DNA from: an uncultured SAR116 cluster alpha proteobacterium
Lineage (GTDB): Bacteria; Pseudomonadota; Alphaproteobacteria; Puniceispirillales; Puniceispirillaceae
Direction of reading: 5' to 3'
Length of the DNA: 9,647 nt
Assembly: GCA_902520575.1 (NCBI GenBank)
Contig: CABYOG010000035.1
Span: 1 to 9,647, forward strand
Shown here in pieces: positions 1 through 7,686 of this stretch. The notes under the pieces were generated by a model. It worked only from the letters and a program-made list of their open reading frames with translations, did not search any database and had not been told where the DNA came from. Position 1 is the first letter of the stretch, and every line of letters starts with the position of its first letter. Position numbers and translations under genes: made by a program.

Positions 1-782
1 CATTTAATTGACTCCTTTAATCGGATAAAAAGCGGGGCGTAAGCAGATGATTGCCGCAACGCGACAACACCATCCTTGGCTAATTCAAGTGAAGCAACGA
101 AATGAGAAGCGACAGCAGACCGCCGATCAAGTGGCTGCGAAAGGTTGGCTGGCAAAAAGGTAGACAGCTCAGACCAGCCTGGTGTACGAGGTAATAAATT
201 TTGCAAACGGCCTGCAGCCTCCTGAACAGAATAAAGCCTTGTCGCTGCAATCGTCAGCTTATCTGCCTCATCCGATGAAACCATTCTGCCATAAGCTGAC
301 AGGAGATCATATAAGCGCGCCTTCCAAACAATCTGTTCCTCGCGCTCAAACTCTTCCGGTTGCCCCCTTACTAACCGATGCCGATTTAGAAGCGCAAGAT
401 CTGTCAACCGCTTGGCTGCTGACTGCATAGATTCAAGCCTGACAAGCTGAAAGCGCAACGCATCCGTCATATCAATGAAATCACTTGCCTGTTCTGGTTC
501 TGGATCAGGCAACAATAGTCGTGATTTGAGATAGGCAAGCCAAGCCGCCATTACCAGATAGTCTGCTGCAATTTCGAGATTAAGGTCTCTTGCGGTTTCA
601 ATATATAGTAGATATTGCTCTGCCAGGGGAAGAATGGAAATTTTACCCAAATCCACTTTCTGTTCACGTGCCAGAGACAAAAGTAAATCGATTGGCCCCT
701 CAAATCCATCCAAATTAATAAATAAAGATAATTGCTGATCTGAGGCAGAGGCAAAAACATCCTCTTCAAAGTCATCACTCAT
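1..782 (-). CDS. scpA: Segregation and condensation protein A (ScpA), C-terminus cut by window edge
   Basis: ScpA is the kleisin subunit of the bacterial SMC-ScpAB condensin: it bridges the SMC heads, binds ScpB and supports chromosome compaction and segregation in the nucleoid. The frame starts at the ATG at 782-780 and stays open for 260 codons to the left edge; no stop is visible. The N-terminal kleisin signature LDGFEGPIDLLL lies at residues 24-35, followed by LAREQKVDLGKISILPLAEQ and a helical part with AADYLVMAAWLAYLKSRLLL. This N-terminal block is the SMC-neck-binding part in known ScpA proteins. The last visible residues (FVASLELAKDGVVALRQ, then YAPLFIRLKE) resemble the C-terminal winged-helix end, so only a few residues should be missing. 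Its ATG overlaps the TGA of the SPOR gene as ATGA, implying coupled translation. An AAAGG about ten bases upstream may be its ribosome site. scpB would be expected next, beyond the edge. Confidence 0.93.
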   Translation of the reverse strand, partial: MSDDFEEDVFASASDQQLSLFINLDGFEGPIDLLLSLAREQKVDLGKISILPLAEQYLLYIETARDLNLEIAADYLVMAAWLAYLKSRLLLPDPEPEQASDFIDMTDALRFQLVRLESMQSAAKRLTDLALLNRHRLVRGQPEEFEREEQIVWKARLYDLLSAYGRMVSSDEADKLTIAATRLYSVQEAAGRLQNLLPRTPGWSELSTFLPANLSQPLDRRSAVASHFVASLELAKDGVVALRQSSAYAPLFIRLKESIK

Positions 783-1657
783 GGCTTTTGCGCCTTTATC
801 TGCCTGATAATACAATCCTGCCCTGCCCGCTTCAACCCATCACAAATTGATAGAGCGTCTTGTTTAGGAATAGGATCCGTGATTACCCTCCAGAAAAGCT
901 GGCCATCTGTGGATTTAATTGATCGGACATCCAGCTGATGGCCCCGCAAACGGTCTGCATGTTTCTGATTTAAAAGAGCTGCCGCAGTTTTGGCTTTGTC
1001 TTCTTTACGAAAGGCCGCCAATTGAACCATCATCTCAACCTGACCGGACTTTGTCACCTTTGGGCGTGGGGTTGGTATGACAGGCGCGTTGAGCGCCGCA
1101 GTTAAATCGACAGCCTCCAAATTTTTTAGTTCAATTTCCGGACTGGTGACATTTTCCTGAGTACTGTCCGTATCCGATTGACCATCAGTAGTTCCAGCAT
1201 TCTCATCTGCAAACTGCTTATTCACAGTTTCAGCCCTTTGGGTTGACTGTTGTGTTTGCTCATCAGTATGCTGTAATACGGGATTATTTTTTCTATCAAG
1301 CTTAGCTGTTTCATCTTTTGGCTTTTTCACAGCAACAGGTGGAGGCTCTGGAGCCGGATCAGAAAGTGATATAACCTCAGAGTTTTGGTTTGCCTCAGCA
1401 TTTCCGTCAATAAGGTTCATGAAGGTTGAATCCTGATTGGGAATAGCCGACTGCGTGCCGTCAGCCGGCTTAACTCTGAAAGGGGTCGGATCTGCTCGTA
1501 AAACGACGAGGCTGTTTTCTGGCGGCGATTGCACGATATATATCCAGGCCGCCCAACCGCCGCCACCCAGCATTGAAAGGAAAATAATTATTCTGAAAAG
1601 GCGTGCAAACCGGCTTTTCTTTGGAGGAGCAATATCAGACATTTCACCAACCACCAT
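779..1657 (-). CDS. Membrane-anchored SPOR-domain protein
   Basis: This 292-residue protein is probably an envelope protein that binds septal peptidoglycan. A basic N-terminus (PPKKSRFARLFR, residues 11-22) precedes one hydrophobic segment at about 23-43, giving an inner-membrane anchor with the rest in the periplasm. Residues about 50-205 are a polar linker rich in Gln, Thr, Asp, Asn, Lys and Pro, with no recognisable fold. The C-terminal SPOR domain (about 206-287) begins VEMMVQLAAFRKEDKA and contains FWRVITDPIPKQDA. SPOR domains bind peptidoglycan stripped of stem peptides at division sites. Two cysteines in that domain (C272, C282) could pair in the periplasm; this is inference. The ATG at 1657 overlaps the argS stop as TAATG. 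A second in-frame ATG at 1642 (MSDIAPPKK) is a credible alternative start. Which division or cell-wall role it plays cannot be read from the sequence. The downstream neighbour is scpA, with ATGA overlap. Confidence 0.85.
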   Translation of the reverse strand: MVVGEMSDIAPPKKSRFARLFRIIIFLSMLGGGGWAAWIYIVQSPPENSLVVLRADPTPFRVKPADGTQSAIPNQDSTFMNLIDGNAEANQNSEVISLSDPAPEPPPVAVKKPKDETAKLDRKNNPVLQHTDEQTQQSTQRAETVNKQFADENAGTTDGQSDTDSTQENVTSPEIELKNLEAVDLTAALNAPVIPTPRPKVTKSGQVEMMVQLAAFRKEDKAKTAAALLNQKHADRLRGHQLDVRSIKSTDGQLFWRVITDPIPKQDALSICDGLKRAGQDCIIRQIKAQKP

Positions 1658-3396
1658 TACATCTCGTCCGGCGATTGAACAGACAATAAATGCAGGCCTG
1701 TTTTGATCACTTGCGCAGTTGCTGCCACCAGCTTGAGCCGAGCTCTGGTTAACCCAGCATCTGATTCCAGAATAAACCGCAAGGCCGGATTTTCACGCCC
1801 AGCATTCCACAGGCCGTGAAACAAGGCGGCCAGATCAATCAGATAAAACGCCACCCGATGCGGCTCATGGGTCAGTGCCGCCGCACGGACAAAGGATGGC
1901 CAGCTCGCCAGCTGTTTGATCAGCCGCACTTCATGCGTGTCTGATAACAGGGCCAGATCAAGCTGCCCCTGTTCCATCAAACCAAGGATATCCTCCTGCC
2001 GCAGAACAGATGAGGCTCTGGCATGCGCATATTGAACGTAGAAAACCGGATTTTCACGGCTTTTTTCTGTCACCTTGGCATAATCAAACTCCATTGCTTG
2101 ATCATTGCGCCGGGTCAGCATGACAAAGCGCATCACATCAGCTCCGACAGTCTCCATCACATCCCGCAGCGTCACAAAGGTTCCCGCCCGCTTTGACATT
2201 TTAACTGGCTTACCCTTATCGAGCAGCGTGACCAGCTGACATAATTTTACATCCAGCATATCGTTTTGTTTAGATAATGCTTGTGTAGCGGCTGTCATCC
2301 GTTTCACATAACCGCTATGATCTGCCCCCCAGACATTGATCAAAGCGCCGCCAGTGCGGTTCAGCTTGTCTGCATGATAGGCCACATCTGAGGCAAAATA
2401 AGTCCAGCTTCCATCTGATTTTTGTAACGGGCGGTCAGTATCATCTCCGAATTCAGTTGCACGGAATAACAGCTGCTCACGCTCTTCCCAGTCGTCTGGT
2501 AGCTGGCCCTTTGGCTCCGCTAGAACTCCCCGATAGACCAGACCGCGGTCGAGCAAACTTTCCATTGCCTCATCAACAAGCCCCTGCTCAACTAGATGAC
2601 GTTCTGAAGAAAACACATCCATCTGAATGCCCAGATCACGCAAATCTGCTTTGATCCCGTCCATCATTGCGTCAATAGCAAAGCTTCTGACAATCGGAAG
2701 GGTGACGACCTCTGGCTGATCACGCAAACTGTCTTGATAACGGGCTTTCAGCGCTTCACCCACATCTTTCAGATACTCGCCCGGATACAGCCCCTCAGGG
2801 ATGGTAATCCTCTCTTCGCCCAAGGCCTCGCGATAGCGCAGGAACGCCGATCGGGCAAGCGTGTCAACCTGAGAGCCAGCATCATTGATATAGTATTCAC
2901 GAGTAACCTGAAAGCCGCAAAATGCCAGCAAATTCGCCAGCGCATCACCAAATATTGCCCCTCTGGCATGGGCGGCGTGTAACGGGCCAGTAGGATTGGC
3001 AGATACAAATTCCACATTGACCGCCTGCCCGTTGCCGATATCTGACTGCCCGTACACAGACCCCGCTAACAAAATGGCGGTCAGTTCTGCTGGCCATACA
3101 CCGGGCTTCAGTGTGATATTCAGAAACCCAGGACCGGCGATATCAACAGCCGCAATATCTTCATGTGCCGCCAACTTATCTACCAACAGTCCAGCAAGTA
3201 CGCGCGGTTCCATATTGACCTGCTTCGCCAGAACCATAGCCGCATTACAGGCCAGATCGCCGTGACTTTCTTCACGCGGCAGTTCAACCACAAGCTTTTC
3301 AGTGTTCACAGCCTGTCGCGGCGTTACCTGGCCATCCTCAATGAGCTGATGAACAGAAACGGTAACAAAATCAGCAAAGCGGGAAAAAATATCCAT
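1657..3396 (-). CDS. argS: Arginyl-tRNA synthetase
   Basis: ArgS attaches arginine to tRNA-Arg in the cytoplasm using ATP; it is a monomeric class I synthetase. At 579 residues it has normal bacterial length. The N-terminal additional domain spans about 3-95. The catalytic domain has SANPTGPLHAAHARGA at about 132-147, where the HIGH signature reads HAAH (140-143). Further on are a WGADHSGYVKR block (356-366) and KMSKR (399-403), part of VKMSKRAGTFVTLRDV. The C-terminal DALR anticodon-binding domain starts near 450 and includes HGLWNAGRENP (527-537). I chose the ATG at 3396 because MDIFSRFADFV matches the usual ArgS beginning and leaves 1 base after the dgt stop; the ATG at 3435 would add 13 residues and overlap dgt by 38 bases. 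The Shine-Dalgarno is weak, which suits coupling to dgt translation. The stop shares a base with the next gene's ATG. Confidence 0.96.
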   Translation of the reverse strand: MDIFSRFADFVTVSVHQLIEDGQVTPRQAVNTEKLVVELPREESHGDLACNAAMVLAKQVNMEPRVLAGLLVDKLAAHEDIAAVDIAGPGFLNITLKPGVWPAELTAILLAGSVYGQSDIGNGQAVNVEFVSANPTGPLHAAHARGAIFGDALANLLAFCGFQVTREYYINDAGSQVDTLARSAFLRYREALGEERITIPEGLYPGEYLKDVGEALKARYQDSLRDQPEVVTLPIVRSFAIDAMMDGIKADLRDLGIQMDVFSSERHLVEQGLVDEAMESLLDRGLVYRGVLAEPKGQLPDDWEEREQLLFRATEFGDDTDRPLQKSDGSWTYFASDVAYHADKLNRTGGALINVWGADHSGYVKRMTAATQALSKQNDMLDVKLCQLVTLLDKGKPVKMSKRAGTFVTLRDVMETVGADVMRFVMLTRRNDQAMEFDYAKVTEKSRENPVFYVQYAHARASSVLRQEDILGLMEQGQLDLALLSDTHEVRLIKQLASWPSFVRAAALTHEPHRVAFYLIDLAALFHGLWNAGRENPALRFILESDAGLTRARLKLVAATAQVIKTGLHLLSVQSPDEM

Positions 3397-3397
3397 G

Positions 3398-4579
3398 TCA
3401 GACAAGAATAGGACCTGTTTCAAAAATACGTTCATATTCTAATAGCGCATAGCGGTCTGTCATGGAAGCCACATAGTCGGCAATAATGCGAGCTTTTTCA
3501 GCCCTTGTCTGATCTTCCAATTTGTCCTGCCATTCAGTTGGCATCAGGTTGGTCTCAGACAACAGCCTGTCAAACAAAGCAGCCAGCTGTTTCTTTGATT
3601 TGCTGGTCATTCTGTTGACCTGATAATGACGCCAGCTATAGGCCATCAAAAAGTTGCGCAAAGCGGCCAGCTCTTCTGCTGCTTGTCCTGAATGCCCAGC
3701 CAGAGCCTGTCCAGCGGCGCGGATATCTTCAGCTGTTTCTGGATTTACAGCTGCCAGCCGCGAAGTTGTGTTCACCAATGCATCCTGAACAAAATAGCTA
3801 ATTAGCCGCCGGGTCAGCTCATGAGTCAGCCTGCCCATACTCAGATTAAAATGCTGTTTATGTATTTCCCTCAGCACAGCCCCGACCACTGGCAACTCGT
3901 CAATCTGATCAATCGTGATCAGGCCTGCCCGCAACGCATCATCAAAATCATGCGACATGTAAGCGATATCATCGGACAAATTAGCCAGCTGCGCCTCTAG
4001 GCTTGGCCAAAGCGCCAGGTCAAGCCCCCAATCCTTATCAAGCGCAGCAATCGTCGGCCTGACCTCATCTGTCATCGGCCCGTTATGTTTAATCACCCCG
4101 TCAATGGTCTCAAAAGTTAGATTCAGACCATTGAACCGGGCATAGCGTTCTTCCAGAAGGGTTAAGACCCTGACCGTCTGCTCATTATGGTCAAAGCCGC
4201 CAAAATCTGCCATCACCTCATTAAGCGCGGTCTCGCCAGCATGGCCGAAAGGCGGGTGCCCCAAATCATGGGCCAGCGCGACCGCTTCTGAAATATCTTC
4301 ATTCAGCCCCAGCGCCCTTGCCATTGTGCGCGCGATTTGTGCCACTTCTAATGAATGGGTCAGCCGGGTGCGGTAATAATCGCCCTCATGATATAAAAAC
4401 ACTTGTGTTTTATGTTTCAGTCGACGAAAGGCGACAGAATGAATAATCCGGTCACGGTCACGCTGAAACTCTGTGCGGCTGAACGGCCCGGCTGGGCTGC
4501 CAGCCTCTGCGATATGCCGCCCCTTTTTTGAAGCAAGACAGGTATAAGAGGCAAAAGAAAAAGATGACGGAGCGGTCAT
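3398..4579 (-). CDS. dgt: Deoxyguanosinetriphosphate triphosphohydrolase-like protein (HD-domain dNTPase)
   Basis: This HD-superfamily dNTP triphosphohydrolase cleaves dNTPs to deoxynucleoside and triphosphate, and so helps set the dNTP pool in the cytoplasm. The 393-residue length suits the shorter, Dgt-like type 2 family of alphaproteobacteria rather than the longer E. coli Dgt. The N-terminal RDRDRIIHSVAFRRLKHKTQVF block (about 40-61) is typical. Metal-binding HD residues are visible: H75 in RLTHSLEVAQ, H104-D105 in HDLGHPPFGHAGE, and D204 in LSDDIAYMSHDFDDAL. H131 in FDHNEQTVR is a further conserved position. Substrate preference cannot be read from the sequence; family members often need a second dNTP as activator. 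It is the first gene of the leftward operon, about 33 bases behind a good promoter, and its TGA is followed after 1 base by the argS ATG. The Shine-Dalgarno is poor. No defect seen. Confidence 0.92.
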   Translation of the reverse strand: MTAPSSFSFASYTCLASKKGRHIAEAGSPAGPFSRTEFQRDRDRIIHSVAFRRLKHKTQVFLYHEGDYYRTRLTHSLEVAQIARTMARALGLNEDISEAVALAHDLGHPPFGHAGETALNEVMADFGGFDHNEQTVRVLTLLEERYARFNGLNLTFETIDGVIKHNGPMTDEVRPTIAALDKDWGLDLALWPSLEAQLANLSDDIAYMSHDFDDALRAGLITIDQIDELPVVGAVLREIHKQHFNLSMGRLTHELTRRLISYFVQDALVNTTSRLAAVNPETAEDIRAAGQALAGHSGQAAEELAALRNFLMAYSWRHYQVNRMTSKSKKQLAALFDRLLSETNLMPTEWQDKLEDQTRAEKARIIADYVASMTDRYALLEYERIFETGPILV

Positions 4580-4619
4580 GATGAGGCTCTTTGGCTTGGG
4601 CTGCTGGTCTTCTAGGCGA

Positions 4620-4648
4620 ATTATATCAGAAATTTAACCAAACCCCAA
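4620..4648 (-). promoter_or_regulatory. Putative sigma70-type promoter for the dgt–argS–SPOR–scpA operon
   Basis: Reading leftward, a perfect TATAAT (4625-4620) lies 17 bases after TTGGGG (4648-4643). The -35 hexamer matches consensus only at TTG. A start would fall near 4612, leaving a leader of about 33 bases before the dgt ATG. No operator palindrome was recognised. The call rests on hexamer match and spacing alone. Confidence 0.55.
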
Positions 4649-4669
4649 AGCCATCAATTCATCCCCATC

Positions 4670-4698
4670 TTGATTTCCAGGGCCGTCATTGTCATAAT
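4670..4698 (+). promoter_or_regulatory. Putative sigma70-type promoter for the erpA–xth pair
   Basis: TTGATT (4670-4675) and CATAAT (4693-4698) are separated by 17 bases, matching consensus at 4 and 5 of 6 positions. A start near 4705 would leave a leader of about 35 bases. The two divergent -35 elements are only 21 bases apart, so a single bound regulator could affect both directions. I looked for IscR-like and iron-responsive palindromes and saw none that convinced me. Confidence 0.5.
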
Positions 4699-4739
4699 TA
4701 GATCATGAGATTTTACTGACAAACTTTGGATTAGACCAG

Positions 4740-5081
4740 ATGGAAAATGTTGCCCTTGCCCCCAATTTTTCGCTGACCAAATCAGCCGCAAAGCGAATTG
4801 TGCTGTTGCTACAGACAGAAACTGGTCCATATTTCCGGGTTCAGGTTCATGGCGGCGGCTGTTCCGGCTTTCAGTACAAATTTGATTTTGACAGCATCAA
4901 AAATGATGATGATCTAGAACTCACCCAGCATGGCGTGACCGTGCTGATTGACGAGATGTCGATGCCGTTCTTAGAGCAAGCCCAGCTTGACTTTAAAGAA
5001 GAGCTGGTCGGCTCTTACTTCGCAGTTGAAAACCCGAACGCCACAGCCAACTGTGGCTGTGGAACATCTTTTTCGATTTAG
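4740..5081 (+). CDS. erpA: A-type iron-sulfur cluster carrier protein (ErpA/IscA/HesB family)
   Basis: A-type carriers receive [2Fe-2S] or [4Fe-4S] clusters from the scaffold machinery and pass them to apo-enzymes in the cytoplasm. The 113-residue protein is normal length and consists of the single HesB/IscA fold. All three cluster-binding cysteines are present: C41 in VHGGGCSGFQYKF, and C105 and C107 in the C-terminal NCGCGTSFSI. The GCSGFQY and CGCGTSF contexts are the family signatures. The symbol is given because, in alphaproteobacteria, the copy beside dgt and xth is usually annotated ErpA-like; IscA or SufA subtype cannot be decided from sequence alone. The ATG at 4740 is the only good start, with only a weak GGA about nine bases upstream. 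It is divergent from dgt and lies 10 bases before xth, so the two are probably cotranscribed. Confidence 0.9.
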   Translation: MENVALAPNFSLTKSAAKRIVLLLQTETGPYFRVQVHGGGCSGFQYKFDFDSIKNDDDLELTQHGVTVLIDEMSMPFLEQAQLDFKEELVGSYFAVENPNATANCGCGTSFSI

Positions 5082-5091
5082 GCGCGCTGAT

Positions 5092-5880
5092 ATGCGCATT
5101 ACCTGCTGGAATGTAAACTCCTTGAAAGCCCGTCTTGGTCATGTTCTTGACTATTGCCGTTCCGGGCAGACTGATTGCCTTTTGCTGCAGGAACTGAAAC
5201 TGACAGATGAGGCATTCCCACATGATGAATTTGCAGCATTAGGATGGAACAGTGCCTGTCATGGCCAGAAAACCTATAATGGGGTCGCTATCCTAAGCCC
5301 GCAAGACATTTCCGATATTTCGCGCAACCTCCCCTGCCTGGTAGAAGAAGATGAGGCAGATGAACAAGCCCGCTATATTGAAGCAACGGTGAAGGGTGTG
5401 CGTGTAGGCGCGATTTACCTACCAAACGGCAACCCCTGCCCGGGGCCGAAATTTGACTATAAGCTAGCCTGGATGAGGCGCCTTCAGGCTCGTGCTGAAG
5501 CCTTGCTAGCTAAGGAAACACCTGTGGTACTTGCCGGGGACTATAATGTCATGCCGCAGAAAATTGATTGTTATGACCCGACCGCCTGGACAGGTGATGC
5601 GCTGTGGCATCCTGACAGCCGGGCTGCCTTTTTCCGCTTGCTCAATCTGGGTTATACAGACGCCATCCGTGCCATCCACCCGCACGGGGCCCAATACACC
5701 TACTGGGATTATCAGGCCGGGGCTTGGCAACGTGATAACGGTATCCGGATTGACCATCTGCTACTGTCTCCCGAAGCCGCTAGCCGTCTGGCTAATGCTG
5801 GGGTGGACAAAATCCCGCGCGGCCTGGAACGGCCATCTGATCACACACCTGTCTGGGTGGAATTAACAGACCGACCATAG
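5092..5880 (+). CDS. xth: Exodeoxyribonuclease III (AP endonuclease, EEP family)
   Basis: This Mg-dependent nuclease cleaves the backbone 5' of abasic sites in base-excision repair and degrades duplex DNA 3'→5'. The 262-residue protein covers the whole endonuclease/exonuclease/phosphatase fold. Active-site residues are visible in order: N7 in MRITCWNVNSLKAR, E34 in LLQELKL, Y109 in IYLPNGNP, D150 and N152 in LAGDYNVMP, D221 in RIDHLLLS, and the D250-H251 pair in RPSDHTPVWVEL. I chose the ATG at 5092 because the protein then starts with the standard first strand; the frame stays open upstream to 4987, but that part lies inside erpA. The spacing to erpA is 10 bases, with an AGG around 5080-5082 as a possible weak ribosome site. 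It is followed at once by a terminator. Several paralogues of this family are common in alphaproteobacteria, so the copy number in this genome is unknown. Confidence 0.93.
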   Translation: MRITCWNVNSLKARLGHVLDYCRSGQTDCLLLQELKLTDEAFPHDEFAALGWNSACHGQKTYNGVAILSPQDISDISRNLPCLVEEDEADEQARYIEATVKGVRVGAIYLPNGNPCPGPKFDYKLAWMRRLQARAEALLAKETPVVLAGDYNVMPQKIDCYDPTAWTGDALWHPDSRAAFFRLLNLGYTDAIRAIHPHGAQYTYWDYQAGAWQRDNGIRIDHLLLSPEAASRLANAGVDKIPRGLERPSDHTPVWVELTDRP

Positions 5881-5883
5881 AAA

Positions 5884-5909
5884 GCAGGGCACATGCCCTG
5901 CCTTTTTTT
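5884..5909 (+). terminator. Rho-independent terminator after xth
   Basis: GCAGGGC (5884-5890), a four-base ACAT loop, then GCCCTGC (5895-5901) form a perfect 7-bp GC-rich stem, followed by seven T (5903-5909). It begins three bases after the xth stop. Convergent ilvD ends 28 bases away. Read leftward, the same stem is followed only by TTTC, so it could act weakly for ilvD too; this second role is inference. Confidence 0.85.
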
Positions 5910-5929
5910 CAGGCTGCTTTGTCTGCTGT

Positions 5930-7657
5930 TTAAATATCGGCATACATATGGGTTTCGGCCCCGCCACCAGGGTGCGTAGTTGCGCCTTTTTCAGCTGAAC
6001 CGACTGTCTGTGCATATTTCCAGATGGTACCTGACTGGTAGTCAGTTGTGCGCGGCTGCCAGGACTTGCGCCGTTCGGCCAGTTCCTCTTCGCTCAGTTC
6101 AACTGTGATTGTGCCGTCGACCGCATCAATCGAAATCATATCGCCGTCTTTGAGCAAGCCGATAGGCCCGCCAACCGCAGCTTCCGGCCCGACATGCCCG
6201 ATACAAAAGCCGCGGGTGGCCCCTGAAAATCGGCCATCTGTAATCAGCGCAACCGAATTACCGGCCCCTTGGCCATACAGTGCGGCGGTGGTGGCTAGCA
6301 TTTCCCGCATGCCGGGGCCGCCTTTTGGTCCTTCATAACGGATCACCAGAACCTCACCTTCTCTGTAATCCCGCTTTTCAACCGCAGCAAAGGCATCCTC
6401 TTCACAATCAAAACAGCGAGCTGGACCTGTAAATTGCAGCTTCTGCATGCCGGCGACCTTCACAATTGCACCCTCTGGAGCCAGGTTTCCGCGCAGGCCA
6501 ACAACGCCGCCTGTCGGCGACAAAGGACTAGAGGTTGGATACACCACTTTCTGATCTGTCGGGAATTCCACATAAGCCAGATTTTCAGCAATGGTCTTGC
6601 CGGTGACGGTGATGCAGTCTCCATGCAGAAAACCGCCATCCAGCAACGCTTTCATCAGCACAGGAACGCCGCCGATAGCATGCATGTCCTTGGCCACATA
6701 TCTGCCACCCGGCTTCAGATCAGCAATATAAGGGGTACGTTTGAAAATTTCAGCCACATCGTGTAAATCAAATTCGATACCACATTCGGCTGCCAGAGCC
6801 GGCAGATGAAGGCCTGCATTTGTTGACCCGCCAGAGGCTGCCACCACTGTCGCAGAGTTCTCAAATGCTTTGCGGGACAGAATATCGCGTGGCCGCAGAT
6901 TTTTCTCAATCAGCTCCATCACCATCCGGCCTGAGTGATAGGCATATTCATCACGGCTTTCATAAGGGGCAGGCGCACCAGCAGACCCGGGCAGAGCCAG
7001 ACCAATCGCTTCAGAAACACACGCCATAGTGTTGGCGGTAAACTGGCCGCCACAGGATCCGGCAGACGGACAGGCCACACATTCCAGCTCGTGTAAATCT
7101 TCATCAGACATATTGCCTGCCGCATGCGCGCCGACCGCTTCAAACACGTCCTGAACGGTCACATCCTTGCCCTTAAACTGACCCGGCAGGATAGAGCCGC
7201 CATACATAAAAACTGACGGCACATTCAGACGCGCCATAGACATCATCACACCAGGCAGGGATTTATCACATCCTGCCAGGCCAACCAGCGCATCATAACA
7301 ATGTCCGCGCACAGTCAGCTCAATTGAATCAGCTATCACCTCACGGCTTACCAGAGATGATTTCATCCCGGCATGACCCATGGCAATCCCGTCTGTGACA
7401 GTGATGGTGGTGAACTCGCGCGGGGTGCCCGCATGGTCCTTAACCCCTCGTTTTGCGGATTGGGCTTGCCGAGCAAGTGCGATATTGCACGGGGCAGCTT
7501 CGTTCCAAGTAGAGACTACCCCAACTAATGGCTGATTGATTTCTTCTTCAGTCATGCCCATGGCGTAATAATAAGACCTGTGTGGCGCACTTTTCGGCCC
7601 GACAGACACATGCCGGCTGGGCAGGTTCGCCTTATCGATTTTAGGGGTATCGCTCAT
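5930..7657 (-). CDS. ilvD: Dihydroxy-acid dehydratase
   Basis: IlvD dehydrates 2,3-dihydroxy-isovalerate and 2,3-dihydroxy-3-methylvalerate to the keto acids that precede valine (and leucine) and isoleucine. It is a cytoplasmic Fe-S enzyme of the IlvD/EDD family. At 575 residues it is normal length. The three expected cluster cysteines are C57 ([11 protein letters not shown]), C130 ([10 protein letters not shown], with K131 next to it) and C202 ([16 protein letters not shown]). The C-terminal [21 protein letters not shown] (about 473-493) holds the likely catalytic serine S478. Sugar-acid dehydratases share the family, but the [12 protein letters not shown] and [15 protein letters not shown] forms and the length favour IlvD. 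The start at 7657 is backed by a strong GGAGG five bases upstream. It lies 42 bases after valS on the same strand, so cotranscription is possible, though a candidate promoter of its own overlaps the end of valS. It ends facing xth. Confidence 0.95.
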   Translation of the reverse strand: MSDTPKIDKANLPSRHVSVGPKSAPHRSYYYAMGMTEEEINQPLVGVVSTWNEAAPCNIALARQAQSAKRGVKDHAGTPREFTTITVTDGIAMGHAGMKSSLVSREVIADSIELTVRGHCYDALVGLAGCDKSLPGVMMSMARLNVPSVFMYGGSILPGQFKGKDVTVQDVFEAVGAHAAGNMSDEDLHELECVACPSAGSCGGQFTANTMACVSEAIGLALPGSAGAPAPYESRDEYAYHSGRMVMELIEKNLRPRDILSRKAFENSATVVAASGGSTNAGLHLPALAAECGIEFDLHDVAEIFKRTPYIADLKPGGRYVAKDMHAIGGVPVLMKALLDGGFLHGDCITVTGKTIAENLAYVEFPTDQKVVYPTSSPLSPTGGVVGLRGNLAPEGAIVKVAGMQKLQFTGPARCFDCEEDAFAAVEKRDYREGEVLVIRYEGPKGGPGMREMLATTAALYGQGAGNSVALITDGRFSGATRGFCIGHVGPEAAVGGPIGLLKDGDMISIDAVDGTITVELSEEELAERRKSWQPRTTDYQSGTIWKYAQTVGSAEKGATTHPGGGAETHMYADI

Positions 7658-7662
7658 TTTAT

Positions 7663-7667
7663 CCTCC
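7663..7667 (-). promoter_or_regulatory. Strong Shine-Dalgarno of ilvD
   Basis: Read leftward, GGAGG is followed by ATAAA and the ilvD ATG at 7657. It is the clearest ribosome site in the window and fixes the ilvD start; the coupled genes of the left operon have much weaker ones. Confidence 0.8.
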
Positions 7668-7686
7668 GCAAAACATCTGTGGTCAT

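Noticed and set aside
182..430. An 82-codon + strand frame near the left edge
   Set aside because: It lies opposite the continuous scpA frame and has no recognisable motif or ribosome site.
551..778. A 75-codon leftward frame just after the SPOR gene
   Set aside because: It is in the wrong frame of scpA. The overlapping frame from 782 gives unmistakable ScpA sequence, so this one is a shadow.
4589..4651. Imperfect inverted repeat (TTTGGCTTGGG against CCCCAAAGCCA) in the dgt–erpA interval
   Set aside because: The arms mismatch and are about 45 bases apart, with no sign of an operator or RNA structure; chance is as likely.
4987..5091. A longer N-terminus for exonuclease III starting inside erpA
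   Set aside because: The extra 35 residues overlap erpA in another frame and do not resemble the family; the protein fold starts at MRITCWNVNS from 5092.
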